A stretch of DNA of 64,000 nt from Wolfiporia cocos (Eukaryota; Basidiomycota; Agaricomycetes; Polyporales; Phaeolaceae): positions 4,340,001 through 4,404,000 of the forward strand of contig JACCLO010000002.1 in the NCBI GenBank assembly GCA_029448655.1. The letters run 5' to 3'. The notes under the pieces are model-generated. The model had not been told where the DNA came from and searched no databases. It worked only from the letters and a program-made list of their open reading frames with translations. Position 1 is the first letter of the stretch; each line of letters opens with the position of its first letter. A program made the translations under genes and the position numbers. Shown in pieces: positions 51,957-64,000 of this stretch.

Positions 51957-54900
51957 ATGTATAACCCGCTGCAGAACTACTTCACGAACCACCGGAAACC
52001 GCTACCACGCGCGTTGTCCTGGGCGAGCCGGAGCACCTCCAAACGTTCCTTGGGCTCGCTGTTTGGCCGCTCAAACGAGTCTCTTACGTTTCCAAAGTCC
52101 ACCATTATGACCTCCGTCGAACGTGCATCCACGCCAGGTCTCTCCACTCCGAATGGTGTGTCGCTCGCCAACGGCAACGGCATTCTGCACGACGGCCCCC
52201 CGGAACCTGCTGCAATATCATTTGACACATCTCTCCTCCGCTCTTACCTCCTTGCTTTGCTTCCCCCCGTCATTGGCGCGTCTCCGGAGGACCTAGAATA
52301 CATCTTTGACGACGAGTTTGATGACCGTGCGCTGCGGTTTGCTGGTGAAGGCGGGGCCGTTATCTATGTTGTTAAGAAGAAGGACGAGAGTGAAGGTCTG
52401 TAACGCTGCTCCCCATTGAATCCCGGAAACGCTCATGCATAGCAGATGATGTCCCTCCAACTTACACGTATAAGCTCACGCCGCATCTAACGTATGATTC
52501 ATCTCACGTCACGACTCTCGCTATCATCAAGCGGAGCTCTACGCTTGATTCAACATCACCACTGCCAACGCAGTTGCATATTCTAAATCTCTTCGGTGGC
52601 GACGAGACGCCATATGAGAGTCTGCATGCAGTCGTAAGTCAGGCAGTAAAACCCTGGTTCGAGGCCTTCGTAGGCGCACGTCATGGAGGGAAGGAGGGGG
52701 ACAACAAACTGGGTCTGTAATGAGTACTCCTCCGTGGTTTGCTGCACTGATGCATCCCACCAGGTATACCAATGACGAAGAAGAAATTCGCCGAGCTCGA
52801 GCTTTCGTTGCTTCACCTCCAGCAGAATGTTGAAATCCCCGAGACACACCTGATAATACATCCGACCATCATGCATGCTGTAGAACAAGCACGAACGGAA
52901 GGACGCCGGCCCAGCATCTCGGACATCCTGCCAAAGCTGCTAAATGACAGCTCGTTTCTTAACACCCTGCATGGCCATGTTAACCAGTGGATAAAGTCCA
53001 TTCAAACAGTGACGAAGCTATCGCGCGATGTCTCGTCCGGGACTGCCTCGCAAGAGATCAACTTCTGGCTCAGCTTGGAACGCGCTTTGGAGGGAATTGA
53101 GGCACAGCTCCGGAGCGAGGAGGTCAACATGGTCATGGATTGCCTGCGGAATGCTAAACGGTTCCACGCAACTGTCAGTTTCATTGCCGACACAGGCTTG
53201 AAGGACGCTACAGATACTGGTAAGTGCGCGCAAACTCGGTTAAGGCTCCTCGTAATGCTCCCGGTTAGTGCACAAATACAACCAGCTCATGAAGGACTTT
53301 CCCCTGAATGAGCTGCTCTCTGCAACGGACCTGGACAAAATCCAGGAAGCGGTGATACTCATCTTTGGGCACATCAACCGAAAGCTAAAGCTCTCGCCGT
53401 ATCCTATCCGCCGCGCACTCCCGCTCGCTGAGGCGATATCACGCGACTTCAACGACCAGATACTGCGTGTACTCACTTCCCACCGCCTGTTGTATACACC
53501 ATATGACACGTTCGAGAGGCTTATGGCGCACACGATTGACATTTTCCAGACGTGGGAAGATAACGCCAAGGAGTTCATGAACGTTGCACGAGAGGTGATA
53601 CGCAAGCGGTCAGAGAAGTTCATTCCTATCAAGGTAGCGAAAGCGCATGAGCAGCTCGCCACCCGCGTCGGCTACCTTCGTGACTGGCGCAAACAACATG
53701 AACAACTGGCGGTGATGACGGCACCGACGAAGGGTCTGGGCGGAGTGGGAATGGAGATCGGTGGGATTGACATGGAAGCGGAGGTGAAGGAAGCGTATGA
53801 GGTGATGAAGCGGATTGATGTGCTCGATGTTTCAGTTGGTGAGTCGATGGTTCCATCTTGACGAACTTTGACTTGACTTCATTGCGGATAGAGGGCAGCG
53901 AGATTTGGGTCGCCGCAGAGAACGCGTACAATGAGCGCGTTGCCCGTGTAGAGAACCAGATCATTGCTCGGCTACGAGACAGACTGGGGACTGCGCGCAA
54001 CGCGAACGAGATGTTCCGCGTCTTCTCGAAATTTAACGCACTGTTCGTGAGGCCGAAGGTAGGTGTGCAGCTTTGATAGGAATGAATCATGCTCTAAGCG
54101 ACGCTAACAGATTCGAGGAGCAATTCAAGAATATCAAACGCAGCTGATCGACTCTGTCAAGGAAGACATCAAGCGTTTGCATGATAAAGTCAGTTCACAG
54201 GTTTGCAAAATGGTCTTTGTCTAATGTGATATCTGTTGCAGTTCAAAACGCAGTACCGCTCCTCGGAGGCGTACCATATGTCGCAAATGCGTGATCTGCC
54301 CCCAATATCTGGAGCCATCATCTGGGCACGGCAGATCGACCGCCAGCTTGCTACTTATATGAAGCGCGTCGAGGACGTTCTCGGCAAAGGCTGGGAACTC
54401 TATGCTGAGGGCCAAAAGCTGCAGTCCGAGAGCCTCGCATTCCGCAAGAAACTCGAGACGCGCCCGGTGTTCGACGCGTGGATGCACGATATCAACAGGC
54501 GCGACATGGGTGTTAACGGCCGACTCTTCGAGATTGTGCGCCTACGAGGCGGCGGTTTTGTACTCGCTGTGAATTTCGATCCGCAAATCATTACACTTTT
54601 CAAGGAAGTGCGGAATTTGCTATGGTTGAACTTCCAGGTGCCACACGCCATTACGAACATGGCAAAGGACGCGAAGCGAGTGTACCCGCACGCCGTTAGT
54701 CTGATGGAGACGGTTCGAACATACGGGCAGACACTTGACCTTGTCGAGAACAATAAGAGCATCGAATGGCTCGTCGCAGAGTATCGTAACGAGGCTCAGA
54801 GAATGGTCACGCGTGGTATGTTTTTCATTCACTCGCGCGATGTGTTCGACAGAATTTACCCAGAGCCAAGGTATGAACATCAGATGGGATTACTTCGTCA

Positions 54901-56271
54901 ACCAGTACGATACAGCGCGCTATGTCACGAGTGGCGATGCTCGTGATAGCCGGCATATCCAGTTTGTGAGGGAGTTTGCTAGCGTTGTGTCCGTGCTACA
55001 GGTTTGTTCTTCAATTTTCTGGGACCAACGATCAAACAGGCTCAAAATGCACATAGGATAAGACGAACAACGTCATTGATCTGTATAAAGACATAAGTCG
55101 TGCCGTTGACGAATTAGCCACATGTCAGTATTCCTCAGAAGCGTTTTCTGAGTTGTTGGGCAAGATCCAAGCGGCGGTGAGAAGGGGTCTGCTCAATCTC
55201 TGACAGCGACTGACTGGCAGCTAGATCGACCGGCTCAACTTAGAGGGTTATGCAAATCTAGAACACTGGGTCGCTGAGCTGGACCAGCGCATAGAGAATA
55301 TTCTGCTGCAGCGCCTTACTCACATCATCCAAGTTTGGTGTGCAGAGTTCGATCGTTCAGAAGACGCAGATGGCCGGCGTGAGCCATTAGCACTCAGGGA
55401 TATCACAAATAAGCGAAGAGGTGATAAGCGGCTCAAAGAGGAGAAGGTATTTGCGTACGTCGCAGTTGCTGACGATCGACTAACGCTCTTGGACTGTAGA
55501 TCACGGAGGGTGGCATGACTTTGCTGCCTATCGTCCACGAGATCAGGATACAGAATCAAGTAATCTTCCTTGATCCTCCAATTGAGTATGCACGGCAAAC
55601 CTGGATACGACAACTGCACGATTGGCTCGGTGAGTCCTGGTCGTATCCGACGCCGACGATATTCCTGACGGGCGGTACAGGAATTGTATGCCTGTTGCGG
55701 CGGATTCAGAGCTCTCGCTATGAGATTGGCTTACAGATGCAAGGCTTGTCAAGCACAGAAACGACCTATACTTCCCTGGTATGTTCTTAAAGCGGAAGCG
55801 CTGTCGCAAAATGTGCACGCTGACGATGATATTTAGCTCACTCATTTCACGGATGGAACACTGAATCGACCATTCGCTCTCATCGAGAACAAGGTGCAGC
55901 AGCTCAAAGACTACGTTGCAAAGTGGCTGCAATTTCAGTCCCTTTGGGATCTGGAGGCCGAATACGTATTCAGCCGTCTAGGAGACTCCCTAGCGCACTG
56001 GCAGCAGTTACTCACAGAGATCAAGAAGGCTCGCTCAACCTTCGACACATCAGAGACGCAAAGGTCGTTTGGCGTTTGCGTCATTGACTACGAGCAAGTC
56101 CAGGCGCGTGTTAATGCAAAGTACGACGCCTGGCAGCGCGATATCCTTAGCCGCTTCGGAGTGAAGCTGGGCAACGCCATGAAGGAGATGCATGCGACGA
56201 TCCTCAAGGCGAGGAACGATTTGGAGCACCAGTCGATAGAGGGTCTTGTTGGAGCGCCGAGGAGGTTTTGA
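51957..56271 (+). CDS. dhc1: Cytoplasmic dynein heavy chain, N-terminal tail only (split dynein)
   Basis: Thirteen exons join in frame to 1228 aa: 51957-52395, 52446-52712, 52764-53219, 53269-53838, 53892-54058, 54111-54188, 54242-54815, 54871-55001, 55057-55176, 55225-55446, 55500-55629, 55681-55778 and 55837-56271. The product matches the dynein heavy chain tail: [20 protein letters not shown]-type helices, [58 protein letters not shown] and [12 protein letters not shown]. It then stops (TGA 56271) just before the linker. A full heavy chain is about 4600 aa; linker, AAA ring and microtubule-binding stalk are absent, and no linker coding follows before the next gene. In Schizophyllum commune the heavy chain is reported as two genes, dhc1 (dimerisation tail) and dhc2 (motor), so this is a natural split rather than a truncation. 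It would act in nuclear migration and cargo transport along microtubules. Confidence 0.9.
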
Positions 56272-56581
56272 TTAGGATTGTGCTAGGATCATGGAGTCTC
56301 ACCGTCGCTCATTCCCTTTCGCTCTCTAGGTCTGGTTGCCTTACCCTCGCATGCATGTTATACATATATTTACGATACCAGTGTCCTCATAGTGTCATAC
56401 TGTGCCCGCATGTTTGTAATTGATACCACTTACGGGTTGTGATTTGAGTAATCCCGACATTCAACGGAGGTTCATCAGAGTGACGAACTTGGGCGCATGG
56501 AACGTCGAGTTATATTCCACCGGGCTAATATGCAACTGTTGTACAAGCTTGCGCAATACGTTTCCTTCGCTCAATGCATAT

Positions 56582-59171
56582 CTATTGTCCCGAACCTTGC
56601 ATATCCAGTGGCGATCCGACCGTTACGCTCCCGTATGTTGAGCTATCAACACCAGTAGGACTTCGCGACAGCGCGCTTCGTTCTCCTTCACCATCCTGAG
56701 CATCGTTTGCTCCGTTACCGTTCTCTCGCGTATATTCGTTGTTCTTCGGGCCTATCAGCAAGGTGCGCTCGGCGACCAGCGGGAGCACCGTGTCCGAGTT
56801 GGCACGGCTTGCGCGGTACTCCACGATACTAGCAACGGATAGTCACAGGTGAAATAGAGGAAGCGGTAGGAATTAAGCGGACGTACCCCCTCATCACTGC
56901 CTGGTTCTTCAAACGTCTTGCCCGACGCTTGCTGTGGTTATCCTCGTAGCGATCCGTCTCGTCGACGATCTCTTCAGATATAATTTCCTACCAAGTAAAT
57001 CAGTTCAGACATGGTCGTGCAGTGAGGATGGATCAGACCTCGATGATGTCTACTATGGGTCAGCCGTGCTGTTTCAAGCTGACAATCAATTTCAAATTCA
57101 CCTTCGAGCGTCACAACCCCGATTGCTCCACCTTCTACGCCCGGTGTGTTGCTTAGCAATAAAAGATGCGCGCGGCCGGTTTGGCTATCAACCCAGAGTT
57201 CAGTCAATCATGCTTTACGAACGACAACAAGCAATTACGCACAAGTAATCCAGGGCTTGGAAGCAGTTGATTGTCGGCTTTGCTTCCGGCAGGATCGAGA
57301 GTGGGAATTCGGATACAGGTAATGCCTCGGATGGGTCATACACGGACAGCTACGCAGCATATCGATAACATTTGCATTAGTAAAACCGAGGCGGACTTAC
57401 CTTCTTGATAAGCAGCAGCCCGACAAAGGCGAGCGGACGGCCGGCCTTGTGCACGGGAATGCGCGAGTACCCACTTCGTAGACTGTGGCAAGTGGCGTTA
57501 CCGGAAATATTCTACTTATTGCAGCCACATTAACGATGACAGACGCACATACGGTCGACGTTGTCGTGGCTCAGAACTGTGTCGGTGCTGATTGTTACGA
57601 CATCCTGTTGGGCCAAACGAAAATCCCCGAGTCAGCATAGGGCTCTTGAGTGGATCACGGCGGACAATGGAACGATTGCGCACCGCCATAGGGGTCATAA
57701 TCTCGTCAACGTGCTTCTGATTGAGCTCAAGCACTCCGTTCAGGATGCTGATCTCGTCATCGCGGAGTGGCTCTTCACCATGGCGATGGAACGCAAGGAA
57801 TGATCTGTCGGACATAGCAGTAGATTAAGACACATCGAATGCAAATCGCTCATGAGGATGCGTGAGAGGACGGCAGACACACTTCAGTTCGGCTTTCTTG
57901 TATGTGTGCGAGTCGTTGCTGCCGAGAATATAATCAAGCAACTTTGCGATTGGCCACGCAATTGGTGCTGGGCAGCATGCACGCGGCATGAGTGAGTCGT
58001 TGCGAGCTGTATAACATCGAAGGAAATGACGGACCAAATAGGTACATCATTGCGAGAACAATGGGAGCGCAAGATGCGCCAATTGAAAGCCCATAGCGAA
58101 CGCTTGCGGCTTGAGGGATGATCCTACACACCATCAGTAGGTGGGCGAGAGAGGCAGCACTGTACTTACTCGCTGGAGTGGTGATGAGATGGACAGGGAT
58201 TCAAACTGCCATTGCCGCTCGTCGGAAGCAACCACGTACCCGAAAATGACTGCAAAAGCAGCATGTTAGATTACACCAATTTGGACGTGGATGTAGCATA
58301 GGGGCGGTTGAATAGAGGCAAGTACAGAAGCGATATGGCGCGAGGCAGGCAAGGTACGCAGGTATTGCGACCCGCGAGGTCCTCCGATGAGAGAATGCAC
58401 AAGCGTATGCCACAGCTTCGAGTCGAGTGCTATTGCTGCGACTTCGACTGAGATGGCAGCCCCGCACAAGCAATTGCCGGAACATCACTCAGGTCGGATT
58501 GACGTCACCTACCGATCATGGTGGTGGAGATGACCACCGCCGCCAAACCGCCGCCAAGCTTCGCGGGTGAGCTGTGCAGTTGCTGCGCAAAAAAGCTCTA
58601 GCACGTACGGCGCTGTCCAGGAAGATGGGCAAGCTCTCGTTGACGATCTGGCTATCGTATCAGTTTCTGCTCGCGCCCAGCACAATGTCTACGCACGACG
58701 TTACCTAATAGCAGGACCTGCAAACGGTAAATCTGCTACAAGCGCACGTTTGGTCGGCTTGCACATACCACGAGCACCCAGTGCCGGCGGTGCGTCAGAA
58801 GGCCCAAGACTGCCCACGCGTCACGCCAGGATTAGGAATGCATAGCACTTCAAGCCCACCTTTCTGCGCATCCTGCCGCTCCTTGGGGTCGTCAGACGAC
58901 GCCGCGAGCACACGCAGATGCAGCTCATCGAGACCCATCAGTCCGAGCGTTAGGCTGCCAGGGCAGAATGGAGTTACATATAGCCCGGACATGGCTGATT
59001 AGCGTACCCTGCAAAGACACCACCCAGAAGGACAAGGCCGACGCTGATGATGAGTTTATACAGAAATGCGGACGAGCCTGGAGGCTCTCCTGACTTCCCA
59101 GCTGGCACCTCCGCAGGCGAGGTGGGGGAGGCAAGGACGGGACAGATGCCCAACAGCAGTAGAGCGAGCAT
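56582..59171 (-). CDS. CNNM/Mam3-type membrane protein (DUF21 plus CBS pair)
   Basis: The multi-exon gene starts at ATG 59171 with a hydrophobic signal (MLALLLLGICPVLA). It has transmembrane segments (LIISVGLVLLGGVFAG), then the family motif LTLGLMGLDELHLRVLA, NESLPIFLDSA, ASVRYGLSIGASCAPIVLA, HTYKKAELK and EEPLRDDEISILNG. The CBS pair includes EIMTPMA, GYSRIPVH and GAIGVVTLE, followed by EIISEEIVDETDRYEDN and a Ser/Gly-rich tail ending at 56582. Family members act in Mg/metal homeostasis; yeast Mam3 is vacuolar. One exon appears to be only 11 nt (57049-57039), needed to give LEDIIEEII in frame. It is head to head with TRM2 and convergent with dhc1. Confidence 0.85.
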
Positions 59172-59454
59172 CAGTGGTTGCACAGAGAAAGCCGGATGCA
59201 GAATACAAAGAGAGGACCAGTCGTCGATTAGGCCTCGCGCACGAGGGTCGACGGGCGTCTGTAACGCTCGCGCGACGCGCTACGAGCACGTGCATGTGAC
59301 ATGTCACGCACACACCTTCGCAGAAATTGACTGTGGCTTGACCTACAGCTGGATGCTCTCCCTGCTCTTCAGACGGTCCATCTGTTCCTCCGCTGCTGCT
59401 CGCGACTGCTCGCAGTACCTGTCTCGCTTTGCTCCTGTATTCAGGGTGCCCAAC
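59172..59454. promoter_or_regulatory. Shared divergent promoter of the CNNM gene and TRM2
   Basis: The divergent start codons are 283 bp apart. No TATA box is obvious. Cytosine-rich tracts near 59360-59400 on the plus strand would precede TRM2. Confidence 0.45.
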
Positions 59455-61681
59455 ATGTCTGAGCACAAGCCTCGGTCTTGCTCACCCGCACCCGCTACCC
59501 CAGAGAGCCCCGGCCGTCCGGGAAAGCGTCCTCGCTTAGAGGCGCTTTATGATGACGAAGCAGTGCAGAAAGCAGCCGAATCAACACGCAACATAATCGC
59601 TTCTACAAACAACAACGGTGCAAAGCCAAAGAAACCCTCGCGACGAAACCGGAAGCAAAAGCACGCTCTTCCAGAGCCTTACTCCCCGGAGTTTGTGATC
59701 GCTAAGGACGTCGAAAATCTGCTTGGGAAGAAGGCAGTAGAACAGGCCATCGCTGACGGGACAGAATGGGACGCTCCGCTGGAACAGAAAGAGGAGATAC
59801 AAGTTACTGTCTCCTGTTTGTCCTCGACTGGTGTGTATAACATCGTACGTTGTCCCTCCGCAATCTAGCCCATCTCTCCGTGTATGTTCGACATCACTAT
59901 GTTTTTTGTATCTCTCTGAATCGCTGTGGATGTTGTTTCGTACGCTGAGTCGCACACACTGTTCTAATATACGAACCGATCTATCATTCACCGGTGGATT
60001 CCTTCACATTGACATGTCTCTTGCCGTTCTTATACATGCATTACTAACATTAACATACAAGGCGATGCCCTTTGCCTTGTGCCCGCTCGTCATAAGCCCT
60101 GGGCGATTGTCGCACCCCTCGCACTCCCTGGCGAGACGATCCGTGTCCGCGTTTACAAACATGCACGCCTCTACTCGCATGCTGATCTCCTCGATGTCGT
60201 AACTCCAAATCCCGAGTGGCGCAACATGGATCGCGTAAAGTGCAAGTACTTTGGCAAATGTGCCGGGTGCCAATATCAGGTGCGTCAATCAGTATGGACA
60301 TGGCGTACCGTGAACTGAAGATCTGCGGTGGATTGCATAGATGCTGTCATACAAGAAGCAACTTGATCTGAAGCGTGACGTCGTTGTGAAAGCCTACCAA
60401 AACTTCTCTAGTTAGTTTCCGCTTTGACTCGCTGTGCTCTCGACCACTCACCTGAATCACAGATCTTCCAGAATCTGCCATACCGCCTATCGGAACAACC
60501 ATTGCATCGCCCCTAGAGTACGGCTACCGGACCAAAATTACGCCACACTTTGATGCACCCCCAAAGTCGGCGCAGAAGGCCGGTGCTGTAGATTCAGAAA
60601 ACCCGCCGGATTGGCTCAAGATTGGGTTCAACCAAGTTGGCACCAGGAAAGTTATGGATATCGAGGTTCGCTTGTGTGGTACCTGTCAAGTTGCAGCAGA
60701 CTGACATGCTGGTAGGAATGTCCCATCGCCACACCGACACTTAACGAGTCGCTTGGGCCGCTGCGCAAGAACATTATCGAGTGAGCAACTTCGTTCTGAC
60801 CCTCGGGGACTTGCTGATTGTGGCTGTGCAGAAAAATACACACGTATAAAAAAGGAGTCTCGCTCCTCCTGCGCGACTCGTTGGAAATACCTCCAACACA
60901 GGCAAACGAGTCGCAAAAGGTTCCTGTCACAAACGAATCTTCCTCACGGAACAGTCCCCCCTCCACCGCCGAATCATCCACAGCCCTCGAGTTCACAGAC
61001 ATTCTGACGCCTTCCTCAGAAAAGCATGTCTGCGTGACGGACCACAAGGGTACTGTGCGCGAGCGCGTGGGTGACAAGCTCTTTGAGTACGTGGCAGGCT
61101 CCTTCTTCCAGAACAACAACTCTGTTCTCCTTCCCCTTACTTCGTACGTGCGCGATGCTATCTTCCCACCTTCATCTACCATCGCGGATCCGTCGTCACA
61201 TACCGCCCGCCCTCGCCCAACGCACCTCGTCGACGCCTATTGCGGCTCAGGCCTCTTTGCGCTCACGCTTGCGCCCCATTTTGGCACTGTTGCCGGCATC
61301 GAGCTCTCCGCAGACTCCATCAGAAGCGCGACGCATAATGCCGCATTGAATGGCCTCACCAATTGCCGATTCATGGCAGGCGACGCAGCACACATATTCG
61401 ACACCGTGCAGGACTTTCCGCGCGCGGAGACCGTACTCATCATCGATCCGCCGCGCAAGGGCACGGACGAACGCTTCATCGAACAGTTGCTGGCGTTTGC
61501 GTGCGAAACGGTCGTTTATGTGAGCTGTAATGTGCATACGCAGGCGAGGGACGTGGGAACGATACTACGCAAGTCGGAGGAGAGGGGCGGGAGACGGTAT
61601 GTGCTCGAGACATTGCGTGGGTTTGATCTTTTCCCGCAAACAGCGCACGTAGAGTCGGTCGCTGTTCTGCGGCTTGAATAA
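59455..61681 (+). CDS. TRM2: tRNA (uracil-5-)-methyltransferase
   Basis: Six exons (59455-59830, 60062-60279, 60341-60410, 60463-60665, 60716-60780, 60832-61681) give 593 aa. The N-terminus is basic (PSRRNRKQKHALP). A TRAM-like segment (KPWAIVAPLALPGETIRVRV) precedes a Cys cluster (CKYFGKCAGCQYQ) of the TrmA/RumA family. The SAM-binding domain has LVDAYCGSGLFALTL, GIELSADSI and FMAGDAAHIF, followed by IDPPRKGTDERFI and the catalytic Cys in VVYVSCN. It ends FDLFPQTAHVESVAVL, typical of the family. The enzyme makes m5U54 in tRNA; the yeast orthologue is Trm2. Intron 1 (231 bp) is unusually long for this locus. It is convergent with PSD, with 142 bp between stops. Confidence 0.9.
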
Positions 61682-61823
61682 TGTCGCTCATCTTGTTTAC
61701 GTCGCTGTAAGCATGTGTCTCACGTTCCGCAGTTGTATGGAATCTATGACAGCGGACATGATGAATGTGCGTTTCATTGCGATCGCATAGATGAGCATGC
61801 TTCGTCTCATGCTATATAGACTA

Positions 61824-63556
61824 TTACTTTGTCTCCAAGGCCGCGTGTACATCTCCTAGTGCCTCTCCCACTTTGATCTTCTGCCCTGTGTTTATAGCAA
61901 ACCCGAAGTCCTTCGGTGCCTCGAACACAAGAACAATAGTGCTACCCAGGCAGAATCCACCTATCTCTTGCGCCTTCGTGAGGGGTTGGCCTCGCAGGAT
62001 GGGCGATGCGGCCGCATAGACAGCTTCCGTGAATGTGCCCGTTGGTGGCGGCTTACGCGAGCCGACATTTGTACGGAGGGCCTGTACGAGTACGAGCATG
62101 AATCGGTCAGTACATCAAGTGAACGGGAAGAAATACAAACTTGGTCAAAGTTGATTTTGATGCTGCCGACATTGGTCGCGCCAACGGGGACCATGCCAAA
62201 AAAGCCGTATCTCCATCGTCCGAGGAGAGCGACACGCTCATTCAGCACAAATAAGTTCTCTAAACGGCGGACCATCCATGGGGAAACAGAAAACAGGTCA
62301 CCTACCGTCACCGCTGTCAGTACCAACCTCAACAATGCCGTTTATCGCTGTAGCTCACCAACAAAGTGTCTCCGCTTCTCCACTACCCATGCGGCCGGAC
62401 TGTGGAAGCGGTGATAATCACCCGGCGCGAGGTAAATCACGACGAAGTACAGTGCATTGCCAGGCTTGACGCTCATACTAGACCGTCGTTGCGCGCGATC
62501 AAGGAACGGACGCATACCCATTTCTGCCGCAACCTCCGCATCGTGCGAGACTTGTTCCGGGAGAGACACATCGGATGGTACAGACGCGTCAATCTGCTCA
62601 CCGTGCTTCCGCGCGACAGGTGTCGGTACGTTATCTTCCATGTTCCTGTGGACCCCAGGCTGGGAGTTTGGAGTGGATGGCGTCTCGTGCGTGGGCGTGG
62701 TGGTACCGGAAGCCGTGGGCGATGGCGGTGCATGCGTGCCAAGGAGCTGGTGTAAGCTGTATTCGATGCCGTTAATGTCAGCAAAGTGACGGTCATTCAC
62801 TTCGTCCATATCGCGCTTGGGGAACTCGATATCTGTTGGTTGAGAAGACCCGGGGCGTTCAACGCCGAGAAGCGCGTCGAGGGAGTAGGTGCTGCCCTTG
62901 ATCTGTTCGACGCGTCCGTTGCGGATAGTGCCAAAGTGCAGGATCTTGCCGTCGGCGGGGCTGACCTACGGGAATACGGGTCGCTGAGCATATTGTGATG
63001 ATACGGAACTGAGTATGCGGCACTCACTAATATCGAATCTGCAACGGGACGTGCGCCGTTCTTGAGCTTCCGGTAGAAAAAGTCGCCCAAGCTTGCGTAC
63101 TGTGTGAGATCCTCCGGATCCATCTCACTCAGGTTACATCCGAAAATCCATGCATATAGGCGGAAACCGGCTGGTCTTAACCATATAGGCAGCTCTAGTG
63201 AGTTCAGATAACCCCAAAGGCGAGAGAGGTTGCGGAGGGGAAGGGCACCAAGGACATGTACCTGAAGGAATGCAACCGAAACTGAGCATTGCTCCCACGA
63301 TGATATTCAGAGAGGTGAGTGCGGAGACACGATATGCCGCACGCAATTGCGGATAAGCTGTGTAGAAAGTACGTACCGTCCAGGGACCCTTGAGCCGGAC
63401 GACTTCGTGGCCACCCTCATCGACGTGGACCTCTTTTTCGACTACCCGCCTGCGATATTGTATCACAATGAGGAGCAGTGCGCCTAAAGCGACTGGCAGG
63501 GGGTACCACTGGGTGGGTGTCTCCCTCCACGCACTGAGCAGCCTTTCTGCGGACAT
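61824..63556 (-). CDS. PSD1: Mitochondrial phosphatidylserine decarboxylase proenzyme
   Basis: The multi-exon minus-strand gene runs from ATG 63556 to the stop at 61824, about 480 aa. There is an N-terminal membrane anchor ([18 protein letters not shown]), then [47 protein letters not shown], the catalytic-Asp motif [36 protein letters not shown] with the catalytic His, and [14 protein letters not shown]. The self-cleavage site LGST is in [16 protein letters not shown]; the Ser becomes the pyruvoyl group. The enzyme makes phosphatidylethanolamine in the inner mitochondrial membrane. A Pro/Ser/Thr-rich insert of about 75 residues (62540-62760) lies between the LLG and AEMGMRPFL blocks. The first intron is placed at the GGACG/GTACGT junction near 63378. 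Confidence 0.9.
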
Positions 63557-64000
63557 CTAAGCTGCATGCTCTGGTGCGACCCAGGGACGACAACGCACGG
63601 TGCAGGGGTGCGTGGCGGTCCGACGCCGTGGGACCGTGATTTTTTGTACTGGCAGAGTATGGTCGGTATCCAGTCCGAAGGAAAGATGGGTGCAGATGGT
63701 GCCTGCCGCCACTTGGTTGCAGTAGTCGGGTGGCAGCCGGTGGGCGGCGGCCCAGGATAAGCGGTGGGACCGCTGAGTGCGTGCGGAGAGCCATCGTGGA
63801 GAGCTGTGTGGCAGACAAGAGCTGCTACATGTGTATGTGGTTCCGGGACAGGCTCAGAGACACTCGAGGACTGCGAGCACTCGAGGACTGCGAGCGCGCG
63901 CGACGATCTCGAGAACACATGCCGACCCTCCTTTCTCTCTTACCACCACCATCGCCTTAGGCGCTCACGTACCGTCCACCCATACGCCGACCCCCACGCA
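63557..64000. other. Intergenic upstream of PSD1
   Basis: No gene is supported. A 17-bp unit (CTCGAGGACTGCGAGCA) is repeated twice in tandem at about 63862-63896. This interval should include the PSD1 promoter. Confidence 0.45.

Noticed and set aside
56269..56271. Dynein gene truncated by mutation or assembly error
   Set aside because: The position agrees with the split heavy chain reported for Agaricomycetes, and no linker-coding sequence follows in any frame.

Overview
The window is from a filamentous basidiomycete, most likely an Agaricomycete. Short introns (about 45-60 bp, GT-AG, often with CTAAY branch sites) interrupt every conserved gene. A Plavaka-type transposase is present. The dynein heavy chain occurs as a stand-alone tail gene, the split-motor arrangement reported for Agaricomycetes.

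Region 1 (1-35 kb) holds no host gene. At the left edge is a decayed Ty3/Gypsy gag relic. From about 3 kb onward lies a dense nest of 0.4-1.1 kb non-coding elements. They begin TGTCAC, end in TGTGACA, TGTGTCA or TGTGATA, and are flanked by 5-bp target duplications. I could close the boundaries of 25 of them exactly. They behave as solo LTRs of at least four related families (A, B, C and D, my labels). Each has a TATA box followed about 15-40 nt later by a stem-loop whose stem covaries between copies. Nesting reaches three levels: A2 contains D2, which contains B6; and C4 contains F1, C3 and H, which contain A5, A6 and B7. A 3.3-kb pogo/Tigger-type DNA transposon with a dead transposase sits at 21.27-24.55 kb and is itself split by an LTR. 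Older copies have lost CpG sites.

Region 2 (35.29-49.45 kb) is bracketed by similar inverted termini (TGTCGG plus A-rich). It starts with a near-complete Plavaka transposase (35.6-39.7 kb) that carries a palindromic foldback element in an intron. It also contains a TIR element with a captured USE1-like SNARE fragment, an intact spliced gene for an uncharacterised 523-aa protein, and a spliced gene for a 902-aa protein with two RanBP2-type zinc fingers. One reading is a roughly 14-kb Plavaka-mobilised element with cargo genes. The alternative is a chance cluster of insertions.

Region 3 (49.9-63.6 kb) is ordinary compact genome with five conserved genes. These are branched-chain 2-oxoacid dehydrogenase E2 (-), dynein heavy chain tail dhc1 (+), a CNNM/Mam3-type CBS-domain membrane protein (-), tRNA (uracil-5-)-methyltransferase TRM2 (+) and mitochondrial phosphatidylserine decarboxylase (-). 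E2/dhc1 and CNNM/TRM2 are head to head and share short promoters; dhc1/CNNM and TRM2/PSD are convergent.

All exon junctions were read by eye from frame, splice consensus and family conservation. Element family names are local to this report.
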